A stretch of 38,477 bases of DNA from Bacteroidota bacterium (GTDB lineage: Bacteria > Bacteroidota > Bacteroidia > Bacteroidales > Paludibacteraceae). The notes under the pieces were generated by a model. The model saw only the letters and a list, made by a program, of their open reading frames with translations, was not told the origin of the DNA and made no database searches. Positions within the stretch are counted from its first letter, which is position 1, and every line of letters starts with the position of its first letter. This document shows, in pieces, positions 21,784-29,193 of this stretch. The translations under genes and the position numbers were made by a program. The stretch is taken from positions 1-38,477 of the forward strand of contig JAEWUM010000044.1 of the NCBI GenBank assembly GCA_023459355.1. The letters run 5' to 3'.

Positions 21784-22359
21784 TTATTTTCTCCCAAATT
21801 TGAAACCTATACCACGAACACCAATTTGAAGCACAAGATTTACATTTTCAAGTTGAATTGCTGAAAATTCCGGAATATTGTTGTGCGCATAATTTACACC
21901 TAAACCCAAATAAAATGTGTTGTAGAAATTCAACCTATACAATAGATCTACATGTGAATTCTTAAAATCCTCAAACGAAGTAAATGAGTTTACCAAAGAC
22001 AAATTAAGGGATGAAGACAAAAACTCATGTCTTGGTTTCAGAAAGTAATCCACACCTATCAGCAAACCCGAATGCAACACTGAATGATTGACATTTAATG
22101 TCTTTTGGGTATATGCACTTGTATTGTAACCCAAATTTAAAGCCACTGCAGGATTAAATGCATAAGAAACATACAAGTCATTCGAGTTTCCTGAATTTAA
22201 ATTATTATTTGTAAAACTATTCATCGAAGCTGCATTAAAACCAAGACTAATACGGGACATTTGGTTAGCGTCCTGCGAATAAAGACTCATTGACATAGTC
22301 ACAATTAATGTAATTACAATGTTTACAATCACTTTTGTTTTAAACTTTTGATTCTTCAT
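21784..22359 (-). CDS. Outer-membrane beta-barrel protein, unknown
   Basis: I do not recognise a named family. From the ATG at 22359 the protein has 191 residues with a signal peptide (NIVITLIVTMSMSLYSQ) and then alternating aromatic/hydrophobic strands such as NDLYVSYAFNPAVALNLGYNTS, GLLIGVDYFLKP, FYLGLGVNYAHN and VNLVLQIGVRGIGFKFG, typical of a small 8-stranded outer-membrane barrel. An upstream in-frame ATG at 22551 would add 64 residues that overlap the lipoprotein gene and lack any sense, so it is rejected. It follows the lipoprotein gene after 68 bases containing a strong hairpin at 22392-22419. The two probably share a transcript. Confidence 0.7.
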   Translation of the reverse strand: MKNQKFKTKVIVNIVITLIVTMSMSLYSQDANQMSRISLGFNAASMNSFTNNNLNSGNSNDLYVSYAFNPAVALNLGYNTSAYTQKTLNVNHSVLHSGLLIGVDYFLKPRHEFLSSSLNLSLVNSFTSFEDFKNSHVDLLYRLNFYNTFYLGLGVNYAHNNIPEFSAIQLENVNLVLQIGVRGIGFKFGRK

Positions 22360-22391
22360 TTTTTCGTTATTTATGTTGTTATTTATTTTGC

Positions 22392-22419
22392 TCCCTGCAT
22401 CTTTGTCAGGATGCAGGGA
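22392..22419. promoter_or_regulatory. Intercistronic hairpin, 10-bp perfect stem
   Basis: TCCCTGCATC and GATGCAGGGA form a perfect 10-bp stem with an 8-base loop, between the lipoprotein stop codon (22428) and the start of the outer-membrane protein (22359). No strong T-run follows on the minus strand, so it is more likely an RNA-stabilising or processing element, or a partial attenuator, than a full terminator. Confidence 0.6.
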
Positions 22420-22427
22420 AAATTTAC

Positions 22428-23276
22428 TTATTGAAATGCTATAATTGTTGCCAAAACAGAAACAGCTGCAGCACCACCTGCCGCCCCAACCGGGCCGGGA
22501 GGTAAATATATCGGAACATTCATAATTGTTATGGTTGCACCGGAAAACCACGAAATGCTACCACCAACTGCATCTGCAGCACCTATGAAAACCCATTTCA
22601 ACCAACGTGGCCATTTTAATGCGCTATTTACTAAAAATCCGGGACCGCTGACCTGATTATAATCGGTTGGCAAAACATTTTCCCAAATTTTCAAAGAGCC
22701 TTTTAACACTTCTGTTGCATTCATCAGCAATTGAATATCCTCATTCGAGGCGTTTGCATCTGCTAAAATTTCATTCTGAACTGCTGTAATCTCCGAAACT
22801 ATATGCTCGTAAGATTTGAATTCTGAATGTTGCAACAATTGGTCAACACATTCCAGGTACTTTTTTGATAAATCGGAATTAGCGTAATCGCTCATGCTGA
22901 CAAATTCACTGTCCAGATTAATATCCGGATTACTACCGGTAATACTACTTTTAACCTTGTTCAGTTCCGTATTATCGGGATCATCGGCATTTAACATAAC
23001 CGGCGTTACTCCTGTTACCTCTTGAATTACATCAAGCATTTCGTTCAGACTCAGTTTGGTTTCCTGGTTGTTTGTACTTTTAGCTTTCTGATACTTCTTG
23101 TATTTTTCCAGCTTAAGCATCTCAATTACTAGCGAATCATGCCTGTTTGACAGTTCTTTTGATTTTGATTTAATACTTTCAATCAAAGCATAATCATTTG
23201 ATTTGGCAATTTCATTCCGCTCACACGAAATAAGCGTAATTACCGAAAGAACAAATAGATAAGATATTTTTTTCAT
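22428..23276 (-). CDS. Lipoprotein with glycine-rich hydrophobic tail, unknown
   Basis: This 282-residue protein starts with a lipoprotein signal (MKKISYLFVLSVITLISC; Cys18 in the lipobox LISC). The middle (about 20-210) is charged and largely helical, with a possible coiled coil (SIKSKSKELSNRHDSLVIEM). The last 65 residues change character: a tryptophan patch KWPRWLKWVFIG, then GAADAVGGSISWFSG, ending PGPVGAAGGAAAVSVLATII. Glycine/alanine zipper tails like this can insert into membranes, as in some small bacteriocins and holin-like proteins, but homology to these is not shown. I chose the ATG at 23276 because it begins the signal peptide; the upstream ATG adds eleven residues without support. 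A promoter at 23473-23510 leaves a leader of about 190 bases. Confidence 0.72.
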   Translation of the reverse strand: MKKISYLFVLSVITLISCERNEIAKSNDYALIESIKSKSKELSNRHDSLVIEMLKLEKYKKYQKAKSTNNQETKLSLNEMLDVIQEVTGVTPVMLNADDPDNTELNKVKSSITGSNPDINLDSEFVSMSDYANSDLSKKYLECVDQLLQHSEFKSYEHIVSEITAVQNEILADANASNEDIQLLMNATEVLKGSLKIWENVLPTDYNQVSGPGFLVNSALKWPRWLKWVFIGAADAVGGSISWFSGATITIMNVPIYLPPGPVGAAGGAAAVSVLATIIAFQ

Positions 23277-23415
23277 GTTGAATCTCAGTTTAAGATAATA
23301 TAAATTCATTCAGCAACTATTTCCCTTTAATAAGGTTTTCGACAGATTATGCCTGCTCTGCCGTATTTTATCCGTTACTATAATACTTCGCAAACAAAAT
23401 AAGCTCTTTCTCAAA

Positions 23416-23445
23416 CTAACTGGTATCCATTGTTACTCCTCCTTT
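23416..23445 (-). promoter_or_regulatory. Strong ribosome-binding site with four-codon mini-ORF in leader
   Basis: On the minus strand AAAGGAGGAG is followed, after TAACA, by ATG-GAT-ACC-AGT-TAG, a complete mini reading frame (M-D-T-S). Such a strong Shine-Dalgarno is unusual in this window. It lies in the predicted leader of the lipoprotein gene, 140 bases before its start. It could be a leader peptide or chance. Confidence 0.3.
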
Positions 23446-23472
23446 CTGGTTTTGGTCGATAAAATTTCCGTA

Positions 23473-23510
23473 CAAAAATAGTCTACAAACAATTTGATGA
23501 GTAAGCAAAA
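23473..23510 (-). promoter_or_regulatory. Promoter for the lipoprotein/outer-membrane pair
   Basis: The minus strand carries TATTTTTG at 23480-23473 (TAnnTTTG) and TTTTGC at 23510-23505, with suitable -33/-7 spacing of about 24-26 bases between centres. The predicted start is near 23467. Confidence 0.5.
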
Positions 23511-23597
23511 AGTAAAAACATCAAAAACTTTATACCTTTTGAGTAGTTTATCATTATTTAGCTGGCGGAATCAGACGTGAGATAATAAACATAAAAA

Positions 23598-23632
23598 AAT
23601 GACGGAGAAAATCTGATATTTTCTCCGTCATT
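23598..23632 (-). terminator. Hairpin terminator of hsp20
   Basis: AATGACGGAGAAAAT and its reverse complement form a 15-bp stem with a short loop. On the minus strand the stem is followed by a run of seven T. It lies 23 bases after the hsp20 stop codon. Confidence 0.85.
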
Positions 23633-23654
23633 AAAACCTCAGGAATTTGATAAA

Positions 23655-24092
23655 TTACAAGATATCAATCATTCTGCTTGGTTTAGCTTTTGCTTCTTCC
23701 TTCTTGGGAATGGTTACCGTTAAAATGCCGTTGTCATATTTAGCCACAACTTTCTCACCATCGGCGATATTGGGCAATGTAAATGAACGACTGAAAGATT
23801 GATAGCTAAATTCTCTGCATGTGTAGCACTCACCCTCTTTCACTTCATTCTCCACTTGCTTTTCTGAAGAGATTGTTAACAGATCATTGTTCAGTTCAAT
23901 TTTAAAGTCTTCTTTGTTGAGACCAGGTGCAGCTACTTCTACTTCAAAATTTTCTTTTCCATCTTTAATATTAACTGATGGTAAAGTTGTATTGGTAGTA
24001 GAAAAATTTCGGTTCGACCAGTCAAATAAATCATTTTCCATAAAACGGTCGAACAAAGATGGATAATTCCTTCTGAATTTTACGAGTGACAT
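23655..24092 (-). CDS. Hsp20/alpha-crystallin small heat-shock protein
   Basis: This 145-residue chaperone holds unfolding proteins in the cytoplasm for refolding by other chaperones. The alpha-crystallin domain (about 38-130) shows VNIKDGKENFEVEVAAPGLN, KEDFKIELNNDLLTISSEK and the C-terminal block GEKVVAKYDNGILTVTIPKKEE; the short tail PSRMIDIL contains the I-x-I/V-like motif MIDI used in oligomerisation. The ATG at 24092 (MSLVKFRRN) is preceded by GGAGG eight bases upstream, one of few clear Shine-Dalgarno sites in this window, which decides the start against the ATG at 24107. It is monocistronic, bounded by hairpins at 23598-23632 and 24151-24180. No CIRCE or HrcA site was seen upstream. 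Confidence 0.92.
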   Translation of the reverse strand: MSLVKFRRNYPSLFDRFMENDLFDWSNRNFSTTNTTLPSVNIKDGKENFEVEVAAPGLNKEDFKIELNNDLLTISSEKQVENEVKEGECYTCREFSYQSFSRSFTLPNIADGEKVVAKYDNGILTVTIPKKEEAKAKPSRMIDIL

Positions 24093-24100
24093 AATTAATT

Positions 24101-24105
24101 CCTCC
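24101..24105 (-). promoter_or_regulatory. Shine-Dalgarno site of hsp20
   Basis: The minus strand reads GGAGG followed by eight bases (AATTAATT) and the ATG at 24092. It decides the hsp20 start and stands out because most genes here lack such a site. Confidence 0.7.
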
Positions 24106-24150
24106 ATTTATTAATTAAACATGTTTGTTGACAACCGGTAAATTACAAAT

Positions 24151-24180
24151 AAAATGCCGTTGCAAAAACAACGGCATTTT
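24151..24180 (-). terminator. Hairpin terminator of the DUF3078 gene
   Basis: AAAATGCCGTTG and CAACGGCATTTT form a perfect 12-bp stem with a 6-base loop. It lies about 120 bases downstream of the DUF3078 stop codon and upstream of hsp20. The T-rich ends on both strands would allow termination in either direction. Confidence 0.8.
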
Positions 24181-24302
24181 ACATTATTAATCTCTGATAA
24201 TCTGACATTTAGACACGTAAAACCAAGGTGTATGATGTCAATTTGTCAAAACACTGTAATAATGTCAGAAACAGATAGCAGTTTATAATTTTTCAACTCC
24301 TG

Positions 24303-25235
24303 TTAGAATTTATACATAAACCCAACACCCAAAATTTCTTTGAACTGTACCAAAGATTTATCTGATCCATCACTGAGGACTTGTCCATCATTATTGGTAT
24401 CAAACAAAATATCGGCATCATAGATTAAATGTGTATTCAGGTTGACTGAAATGTATTTATTAACTTTAAAAACAAACAAAGTTTCCCAGCTTACGTCAAT
24501 ATTTTGTGGATCTTTCAGATAATTGGAAAATAAATCGACTTTGGTCGTCAATGAAAGATTCTTAAGCGCTTCACTCTTAAAATCATTTTTTGAGAAAGCC
24601 GCCCGCAGGTATCCACCAAACTCACCCTTGAACTTCTCGCCCGGTGTAACTCCAAATGCACCTATACTATTCAAATCCGGATCATTCACAATCGTAACTT
24701 TTCCGGTCAATGGAGCAAGAAATGCTGTAAAATAACTATTTGGCTTATAATCCAACCCAATTGCTGTCAACACATAAGCGGGAGCAAACAAATTTGATAT
24801 TTTGGTTGTATCCTTCTTTCCTTCTGTCATCTGCGTTTTAAAGTTGAATAAAGCTGCATAATAAAGTGATTTACTTGCCTGTTGTCCGTATTTCGATAGA
24901 AAATCGAAACGGTCATCCGTCTTGATAAAATCAGCATTAGCACCTTGTTGTAAAACACCATAACCAATATCCAGCGAGTTATCCCATGACATCTTACCTT
25001 TTTTGTAGTTGGCAAACAAACTGGTCAAACCGTTAATACCAAATGAGTTTTGTCCCCCAGCAGCCCAGTTTGTTAGTGATGCCTGACTCATATTGACACC
25101 AACGACAGCGCCTTTTTTCCACCCACTTAAGGTATCTGCATCTTGCTTCCGCAGTTTTGCTTCACCCTCTGTAACCTGTCCAATCGTATAACAAGATATA
25201 CCGATGAAAATCAATAAAATTGAAAATGTTCTCAT
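24303..25235 (-). CDS. DUF3078 outer-membrane protein
   Basis: This 310-residue protein has a signal peptide (MRTFSILLIFIGISCYTIGQ) and the DUF3078 pattern: GWKKGAVVGVNMSQASLTNW, AAGGQNSFGINGLTSLFANY and KGKMSWDNSLDIGYGVLQQG, then repeated barrel-like strands to the C-terminal GVGFMYKF. Proteins of this family are Bacteroidota-specific and predicted to sit in the outer membrane; the function is unknown. Ending in phenylalanine fits an outer-membrane barrel. It appears monocistronic, with a terminator at 24151-24180 and a TATTTTTG element at 25324-25331 (minus strand) that may be its promoter, next to the terminator of the upstream gene. Confidence 0.85.
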   Translation of the reverse strand: MRTFSILLIFIGISCYTIGQVTEGEAKLRKQDADTLSGWKKGAVVGVNMSQASLTNWAAGGQNSFGINGLTSLFANYKKGKMSWDNSLDIGYGVLQQGANADFIKTDDRFDFLSKYGQQASKSLYYAALFNFKTQMTEGKKDTTKISNLFAPAYVLTAIGLDYKPNSYFTAFLAPLTGKVTIVNDPDLNSIGAFGVTPGEKFKGEFGGYLRAAFSKNDFKSEALKNLSLTTKVDLFSNYLKDPQNIDVSWETLFVFKVNKYISVNLNTHLIYDADILFDTNNDGQVLSDGSDKSLVQFKEILGVGFMYKF

Positions 25236-25353
25236 AACCTTAAATTTTAAGTTAATACTCTTTTAGCTTATTGCCTATTGTACCAGTTACAATAATTGAA
25301 AATGTAAAATGTAAAAATCTGTTCAAAAATAGAAATATATTTTAAATAAAAAA

Positions 25354-25380
25354 ATAAGGGAGACATTATTCCTCCCTTAT
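25354..25380 (-). terminator. Rho-independent terminator of the gene at 25427
   Basis: ATAAGGGAG and CTCCCTTAT form a 9-bp stem with a 9-base loop. On the minus strand the stem is followed by seven T, the classic intrinsic terminator form. It lies 46 bases after the stop codon of the hypothetical membrane-anchored protein. Confidence 0.85.
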
Positions 25381-25426
25381 CTCATTATTAACAGCACTAC
25401 CGATAAATATCTCGATTTAAATAAAA

Positions 25427-25927
25427 TTACTTCTGAACTGAATGTCTGGAGATAATATCCTGAATAGTCCTTTCCCATTTTTCAAGTTGCTTCAAATCCA
25501 GATTCAAATGGGAATATTCTTCGACATGATAAAACAACCAGGTAACTATTGGTTTATCTTTTTCTTTCATACTAAATTCCAGCCCGAGTTTCTCGTATGG
25601 ATTAAAATTCTCATTATTACTCTTCATTTGTTTCATCTGTATCAACAGTTTACAACGGCTTACATCACTGAGCAATAAACTATCAGAGATATCCTGATCT
25701 TTTTGAGGTTTGTAGAAATATAATATACCTTTTAACTGGTCAAGTCCAATCATGACATCACCTATCATTTCCTTTTGATCAATCTTTGAATTATATTTCT
25801 CCGCCAGCTTATTTAAGGCCAGCAACATTTTCTTCTCTCTTTTCTTTGTGTTCATTGCAGGTAAAATAAAAATCAGTAAAAAAAAACCTACAACAATTAA
25901 TCCTATAATTACTGAAACAGCATCCAT
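25427..25927 (-). CDS. Hypothetical membrane-anchored protein
   Basis: I do not recognise this 166-residue protein. One N-terminal TM helix (VIIGLIVVGFFLLIFILPAM, about residues 6-25) is followed by a basic patch (NTKKREKKMLL), so the rest should face the cytoplasm. The soluble part has a mixed alpha/beta pattern, with AEKYNSKIDQKEMIGDVMIG and a LLLSDVSRCKLLIQMKQMKS segment, and ends in a helix (QLEKWERTIQDIISRH). Arrangement and length resemble small Bacteroidota proteins with a PH-like cytoplasmic domain that relates a strand pair to SDVSRCKLL, but this is a guess. It has its own terminator. Confidence 0.65.
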   Translation of the reverse strand: MDAVSVIIGLIVVGFFLLIFILPAMNTKKREKKMLLALNKLAEKYNSKIDQKEMIGDVMIGLDQLKGILYFYKPQKDQDISDSLLLSDVSRCKLLIQMKQMKSNNENFNPYEKLGLEFSMKEKDKPIVTWLFYHVEEYSHLNLDLKQLEKWERTIQDIISRHSVQK

Positions 25928-26041
25928 ATCTTTTAGTTGTTAAATTATAAATAAATAAGAAACAGATCACATAACAATACATGACCTCTTGCAGGACGAA
26001 GTGCCTCCCGTAAAAAATAAATTTGAACTAAAAGAAAAATG

Positions 26042-26380
26042 TCACCAGAAGTAGTGATAAGGAAAGATTCCATCTGCTTTACGGTATCTGATGCAGATGT
26101 TGACTAATAATTGTTTTCTTTGCAGTAAGCTGAAAACTGATTGCAGTTCCAGGTGTCTGATTGCATGAACATAACCACTGAATGGCTTAAACTGCGATGG
26201 TGCATCATGCTGTTCACCAGCAACAACATGGTTCTCGGATCTGTTTATGTGGTGGTAAAACTCCGGTACAAATTCAGAAATCACTCCCTGTTTATCCAAT
26301 GCATCATATTGTCTGCCAAATGCTGAATCGGAAGCAATGAAAATGGCCATGCCTACTGTCAGACAGTAAACCATGGCCAT
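26042..26380 (-). CDS. Hypothetical small membrane protein
   Basis: I do not recognise a named family. The N-terminus is hydrophobic (AMVYCLTVGMAIFIASDSAFG), likely a signal or anchor, followed by a polar stretch with several histidines (YHHINRSENHVVAGEQHD) and a C-terminal end RYRKADGIFPYHYFW, aromatic-rich, that I recall from other short Bacteroidota proteins. The histidine-rich middle could bind metal, but this is speculative. The frame can be extended to a GTG at 26416, which lies only four bases after a TAACTTTG promoter element, so that start would need a leaderless mRNA; I therefore prefer the ATG at 26380 (another follows at 26374). Confidence 0.55.
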   Translation of the reverse strand: MAMVYCLTVGMAIFIASDSAFGRQYDALDKQGVISEFVPEFYHHINRSENHVVAGEQHDAPSQFKPFSGYVHAIRHLELQSVFSLLQRKQLLVNICIRYRKADGIFPYHYFW

Positions 26381-26420
26381 TATATTGAGTATTAATATTC
26401 TGACCGTTTGTTTCACGGGG

Positions 26421-26428
26421 CAAAGTTA
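26421..26428 (-). promoter_or_regulatory. Promoter -7 element for the gene at 26042
   Basis: The minus strand reads TAACTTTG, an exact TAnnTTTG match. The predicted transcript start falls at about 26416, coinciding with the GTG codon of the longest reading frame. Confidence 0.5.
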
Positions 26429-26448
26429 ATCAAAATTTCTATTTTAAC

Positions 26449-26838
26449 CTATTTCCGGAGTTCCACAGTTTGTACCTGATCCGCTCCATCGGTAGATTTT
26501 ATCTTCTGATATTTTTTTTGATTTTCAATAACAATCCATGTTTTTACGAAGTCAGACTCCTGACCATTGATAGTAAGCAGGTTGTCATTCAATGTCCAGT
26601 TAAAAGGCATTTTATCCTCTCTGACAACTCCCAAAATTGTAAATGACAAATCCTTGGCACCGGTACCATCTTTACTGAAAGTAATTGTACCAATATTCTT
26701 CGCTGAGATTGCTTCCTTACCCTGGGACACTGTTTCAAAACTTTCAACATTCCAAACCCCGACTATACGTGGAGAACAAGAAGAAAAAACAGCTATAACA
26801 CCCAATAACAAAATCAAATTTAAACTTGTCTTTCTCAT
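26449..26838 (-). CDS. Lipocalin-like small lipoprotein
   Basis: This 129-residue protein from the ATG at 26838 has a lipoprotein signal (KTSLNLILLLGVIAVFSSC) with lipobox FSSC. The body opens with the lipocalin-like GVWNVESFETVSQGKE and continues with beta-strands NIGTITFSKDGTGAKDLSF, FNWTLNDNLLTING and a final strand VQTVELRK. The G-x-W start followed by strands and a TFxxDG motif is common in Bacteroidota lipocalin-like (DUF4923/5004-type) lipoproteins. The ligand is unknown. An upstream in-frame ATG at 26913 adds 25 charged residues that would spoil the signal peptide. Confidence 0.7.
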   Translation of the reverse strand: MRKTSLNLILLLGVIAVFSSCSPRIVGVWNVESFETVSQGKEAISAKNIGTITFSKDGTGAKDLSFTILGVVREDKMPFNWTLNDNLLTINGQESDFVKTWIVIENQKKYQKIKSTDGADQVQTVELRK

Positions 26839-27013
26839 ATGAATAGAATTTTTAGTCATTCCTACTCTGATGGGTTTTCGGATTATCCCCCTTTTTGGAT
26901 GTATGGTCATCATTCCTGCTTAAGAATATTTGCAAAATAAATATGCAAAGCACAAATTTATACAAAACTTTGAAATATCCAACAAAAAGCATATTTCAAA
27001 TAAAAAACAAATT

Positions 27014-27862
27014 TTATTTATCCATTATAATCAGATGCTTGTACCAAACATTCATACTTTCAATTTTTCCTGCTATCTGCGTGTTTTTGGTTAATGTACC
27101 CGAGTAGTTATATCCGGCATTAAGAAACGTTTTATTCATGGAAAGTTCATGTAACCGGGCAATAGTGAAGAGGGCTATATAACCCAGATTATACAAGTCT
27201 TTTTCCATATGATCAAGCATAACAAGTGCAAGTCTCTTTCCTCTGAAAGCAGGTAAAACAGCAAAGTCTGTCATTTCAGCACTTTGATGCCTCTCATCAC
27301 ACTCAGCAGAACTAACTGCAATCAGTTCGTTCTTTTGAAATATGCCGTAGTATCGGGTTCCTTCCTGCATCGTTTGTATAAGATACTGAGAGTCAAAAAC
27401 CGGAAAGGGATAAGTTTTAAAGACACATTTAAAGATTGAGGTTATTTCTTCAGCATGGTTTTCGTTCAACAATCTTACCTTGTATAAAGTTTTTGGTGGT
27501 TTTATCTGTTTTATATCCTTTCCTATTGCCTTTATAAGCATTTCCTGAAATAACCGGAGTGCTTCTTTTTCCGGCAAACGCCTTTCATCATCAAAATACT
27601 TAGCCATAAAAAAAGCATCCTCCTGCCCATTATAGTAGCCTGGCACAAAAGCCTCCATGGTATAACCTGACTGGCAAAACAACGGATTAAATTTCGATCT
27701 TACTTTCACAAATATCTTTGTAAGCCCGTATGATGCTGATATTTTATCCAGATAATCTGTAATTACCGGTAAATCATCAGCATGTAAAGAAATGAGATAT
27801 ACTCTTTTACCATCCGGATTGATAGCAATACGCGATTTTAAATTATCTATTTCAATCATCAT
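27014..27862 (-). CDS. ablB: Beta-lysine N6-acetyltransferase
   Basis: This 282-residue GNAT-family enzyme acetylates beta-lysine to N-epsilon-acetyl-beta-lysine, a compatible solute. The C-terminal GNAT core (about 150-265) shows HAEEITSIFKCVF, TRYYGIFQKNELIAVSSAEC, then the acetyl-CoA site AVLPAFRGKRLALVMLDHME and ALFTIARLHELSMNKTFLNA, and ends YNYSGTLTKNTQIAGKIESM, a block typical of AblB. The N-terminal half (FVPGYYNGQEDAFFMAKYFD) is also characteristic of the family. The start codon overlaps the ablA stop by four bases (ATGA), supporting translational coupling. Cytoplasmic. Last gene of the mscS-ablA-ablB operon. Confidence 0.9.
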   Translation of the reverse strand: MMIEIDNLKSRIAINPDGKRVYLISLHADDLPVITDYLDKISASYGLTKIFVKVRSKFNPLFCQSGYTMEAFVPGYYNGQEDAFFMAKYFDDERRLPEKEALRLFQEMLIKAIGKDIKQIKPPKTLYKVRLLNENHAEEITSIFKCVFKTYPFPVFDSQYLIQTMQEGTRYYGIFQKNELIAVSSAECDERHQSAEMTDFAVLPAFRGKRLALVMLDHMEKDLYNLGYIALFTIARLHELSMNKTFLNAGYNYSGTLTKNTQIAGKIESMNVWYKHLIIMDK

Positions 27863-29193
27863 GCTTCATCCAATTCGTTAGAACCCTGACGTCGTTCGTA
27901 ACGTTCGTTATTTTGTGGCACTAATGAAATCGTATCATCATAGTCTGCCAGTAACTTCTCAATACCGATTGCGTCCATCTCCTCCCCTTCATTTAGCTTC
28001 AGTTCCAGATTGCAGTTCTTACAATCTCTGTCACAGAGTGTTTGTTCGTATTTATCAGGTTCCTGATAAGAAGTAATAACTCCTTCATAGTTTCTCAGAA
28101 TCACTTTATTGGTACTCCATGAAATGATATAATTGGGCATTACCGGAATCTTACCTCCTCCACCAGGAGCATCAACAACATAGGTTGGCACAGAAAATCC
28201 ACTGGTATGCCCGATTAAACTTTCCATGATTTCTATTCCCTTGCCAACAGGTGTTCTGAAATGAGACAATCCTTCTGACAAATCGCACTGATATAAGTAA
28301 TACGGTCGTACCCTATTCATCACCAATTTATGAACTAACTCCTTCATCACACGTGGACAGTCATTCACATCAGCAAGTAACACAGACTGATTCCCCAGCG
28401 GAATACCAGCATCTGCAAGTTTTGCAAGTGCCTCTTTTGCTGAAGCGGTGACTTCTCTTGGATGATTAAAATGAGTATTTATCCAAACCGGGTGGTGTTT
28501 TTTTAACATGTTTACCAAATTGTCTGTCATACGATAGGGTAAAACAACCGGCGTCCTGGTTCCGATTCGGATTATTTGCACATGAGGAATTGATCGTAGT
28601 TCCGTGAGAATCCAGTCGAGGTAATTATCTGATAATAAAAACGGATCTCCTCCGGATAACAATACATCTCTAACCTGTGGCGTATTTCGTATATATTCAA
28701 TTCCCTGTCGTATCTGGCTCTTGTCTGGTATAGAATCCACATCACCCACTTTTCTTTTTCGTGTACAGTGACGACAATACATAGCACACACATTACTAAC
28801 CAAGAACAATACCCTATCCGGGTATCTATGTGTTATTCCCGGAACCGGACTGTCATGATCTTCCGACAGAGGATCTCCCATTTCACTGGTAGATATAATC
28901 AATTCTCTTTCATCCAGAAAGGATTGTTTAAAAACCGGATCGTGTTTATAATTGTCTTTCTTGATTAATGACAGATAATAGGGTGTGATAGAAAGTGGAA
29001 ACTTATCTTGTGTAATTTTTAAGGATTTTCTTTCTTCTGCTGAAAACTTAATGCCTGTGAGATGTTCAAATGACTCTATACTTCTGACTGCATTTTTGAC
29101 TTGCCATTTCCAATCCTTCCATTTACTTATATCTGATTCTACTTCAATTTTCTTTAAAATCTTCTCCTGATGTTTCGTATAAATTTGCTCCAT
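27859..29193 (-). CDS. ablA: Lysine 2,3-aminomutase
   Basis: This 444-residue radical-SAM, PLP-dependent enzyme converts L-lysine to beta-lysine. The SAM cluster motif is C136, C140, C143 (CAMYCRHCTRKRKVG); the glycine-rich GGDPFLL follows at about 181-187. K348 in VVDAPGGGGKIPVMPN is the PLP lysine by comparison with the clostridial enzyme. C279, C387, C391 and C394 (LCDRDCKNCNLEL) fit the zinc site. Because ablB follows directly, the product is probably acetylated as an osmolyte; KamA used in lysine fermentation is instead accompanied by kamD/E and kdd/kce genes, none of which is here. The ATG shares its A with the mscS stop codon (TAATG). Confidence 0.92.
   Translation of the reverse strand: MEQIYTKHQEKILKKIEVESDISKWKDWKWQVKNAVRSIESFEHLTGIKFSAEERKSLKITQDKFPLSITPYYLSLIKKDNYKHDPVFKQSFLDERELIISTSEMGDPLSEDHDSPVPGITHRYPDRVLFLVSNVCAMYCRHCTRKRKVGDVDSIPDKSQIRQGIEYIRNTPQVRDVLLSGGDPFLLSDNYLDWILTELRSIPHVQIIRIGTRTPVVLPYRMTDNLVNMLKKHHPVWINTHFNHPREVTASAKEALAKLADAGIPLGNQSVLLADVNDCPRVMKELVHKLVMNRVRPYYLYQCDLSEGLSHFRTPVGKGIEIMESLIGHTSGFSVPTYVVDAPGGGGKIPVMPNYIISWSTNKVILRNYEGVITSYQEPDKYEQTLCDRDCKNCNLELKLNEGEEMDAIGIEKLLADYDDTISLVPQNNERYERRQGSNELDEA

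Larger units (their letters stand above)
23277..23654. other. Intergenic region with leader, promoter and terminator
   Basis: This AT-rich 378-base stretch holds the long leader and promoter of the lipoprotein gene (minus strand), a Shine-Dalgarno-like site with a four-codon reading frame at 23416-23445, and the hairpin terminator of the hsp20 gene at 23598-23632. I see no further gene or repeat in it. Confidence 0.6.

Noticed and set aside
27859..29193. Lysine fermentation KamA, given the butyrate kinase in the same window
   Set aside because: No kamD/E, kdd, kce or kal genes are present, ablB follows with a 4-base overlap, and buk is 7 kb away among unrelated genes. The osmolyte route fits better.
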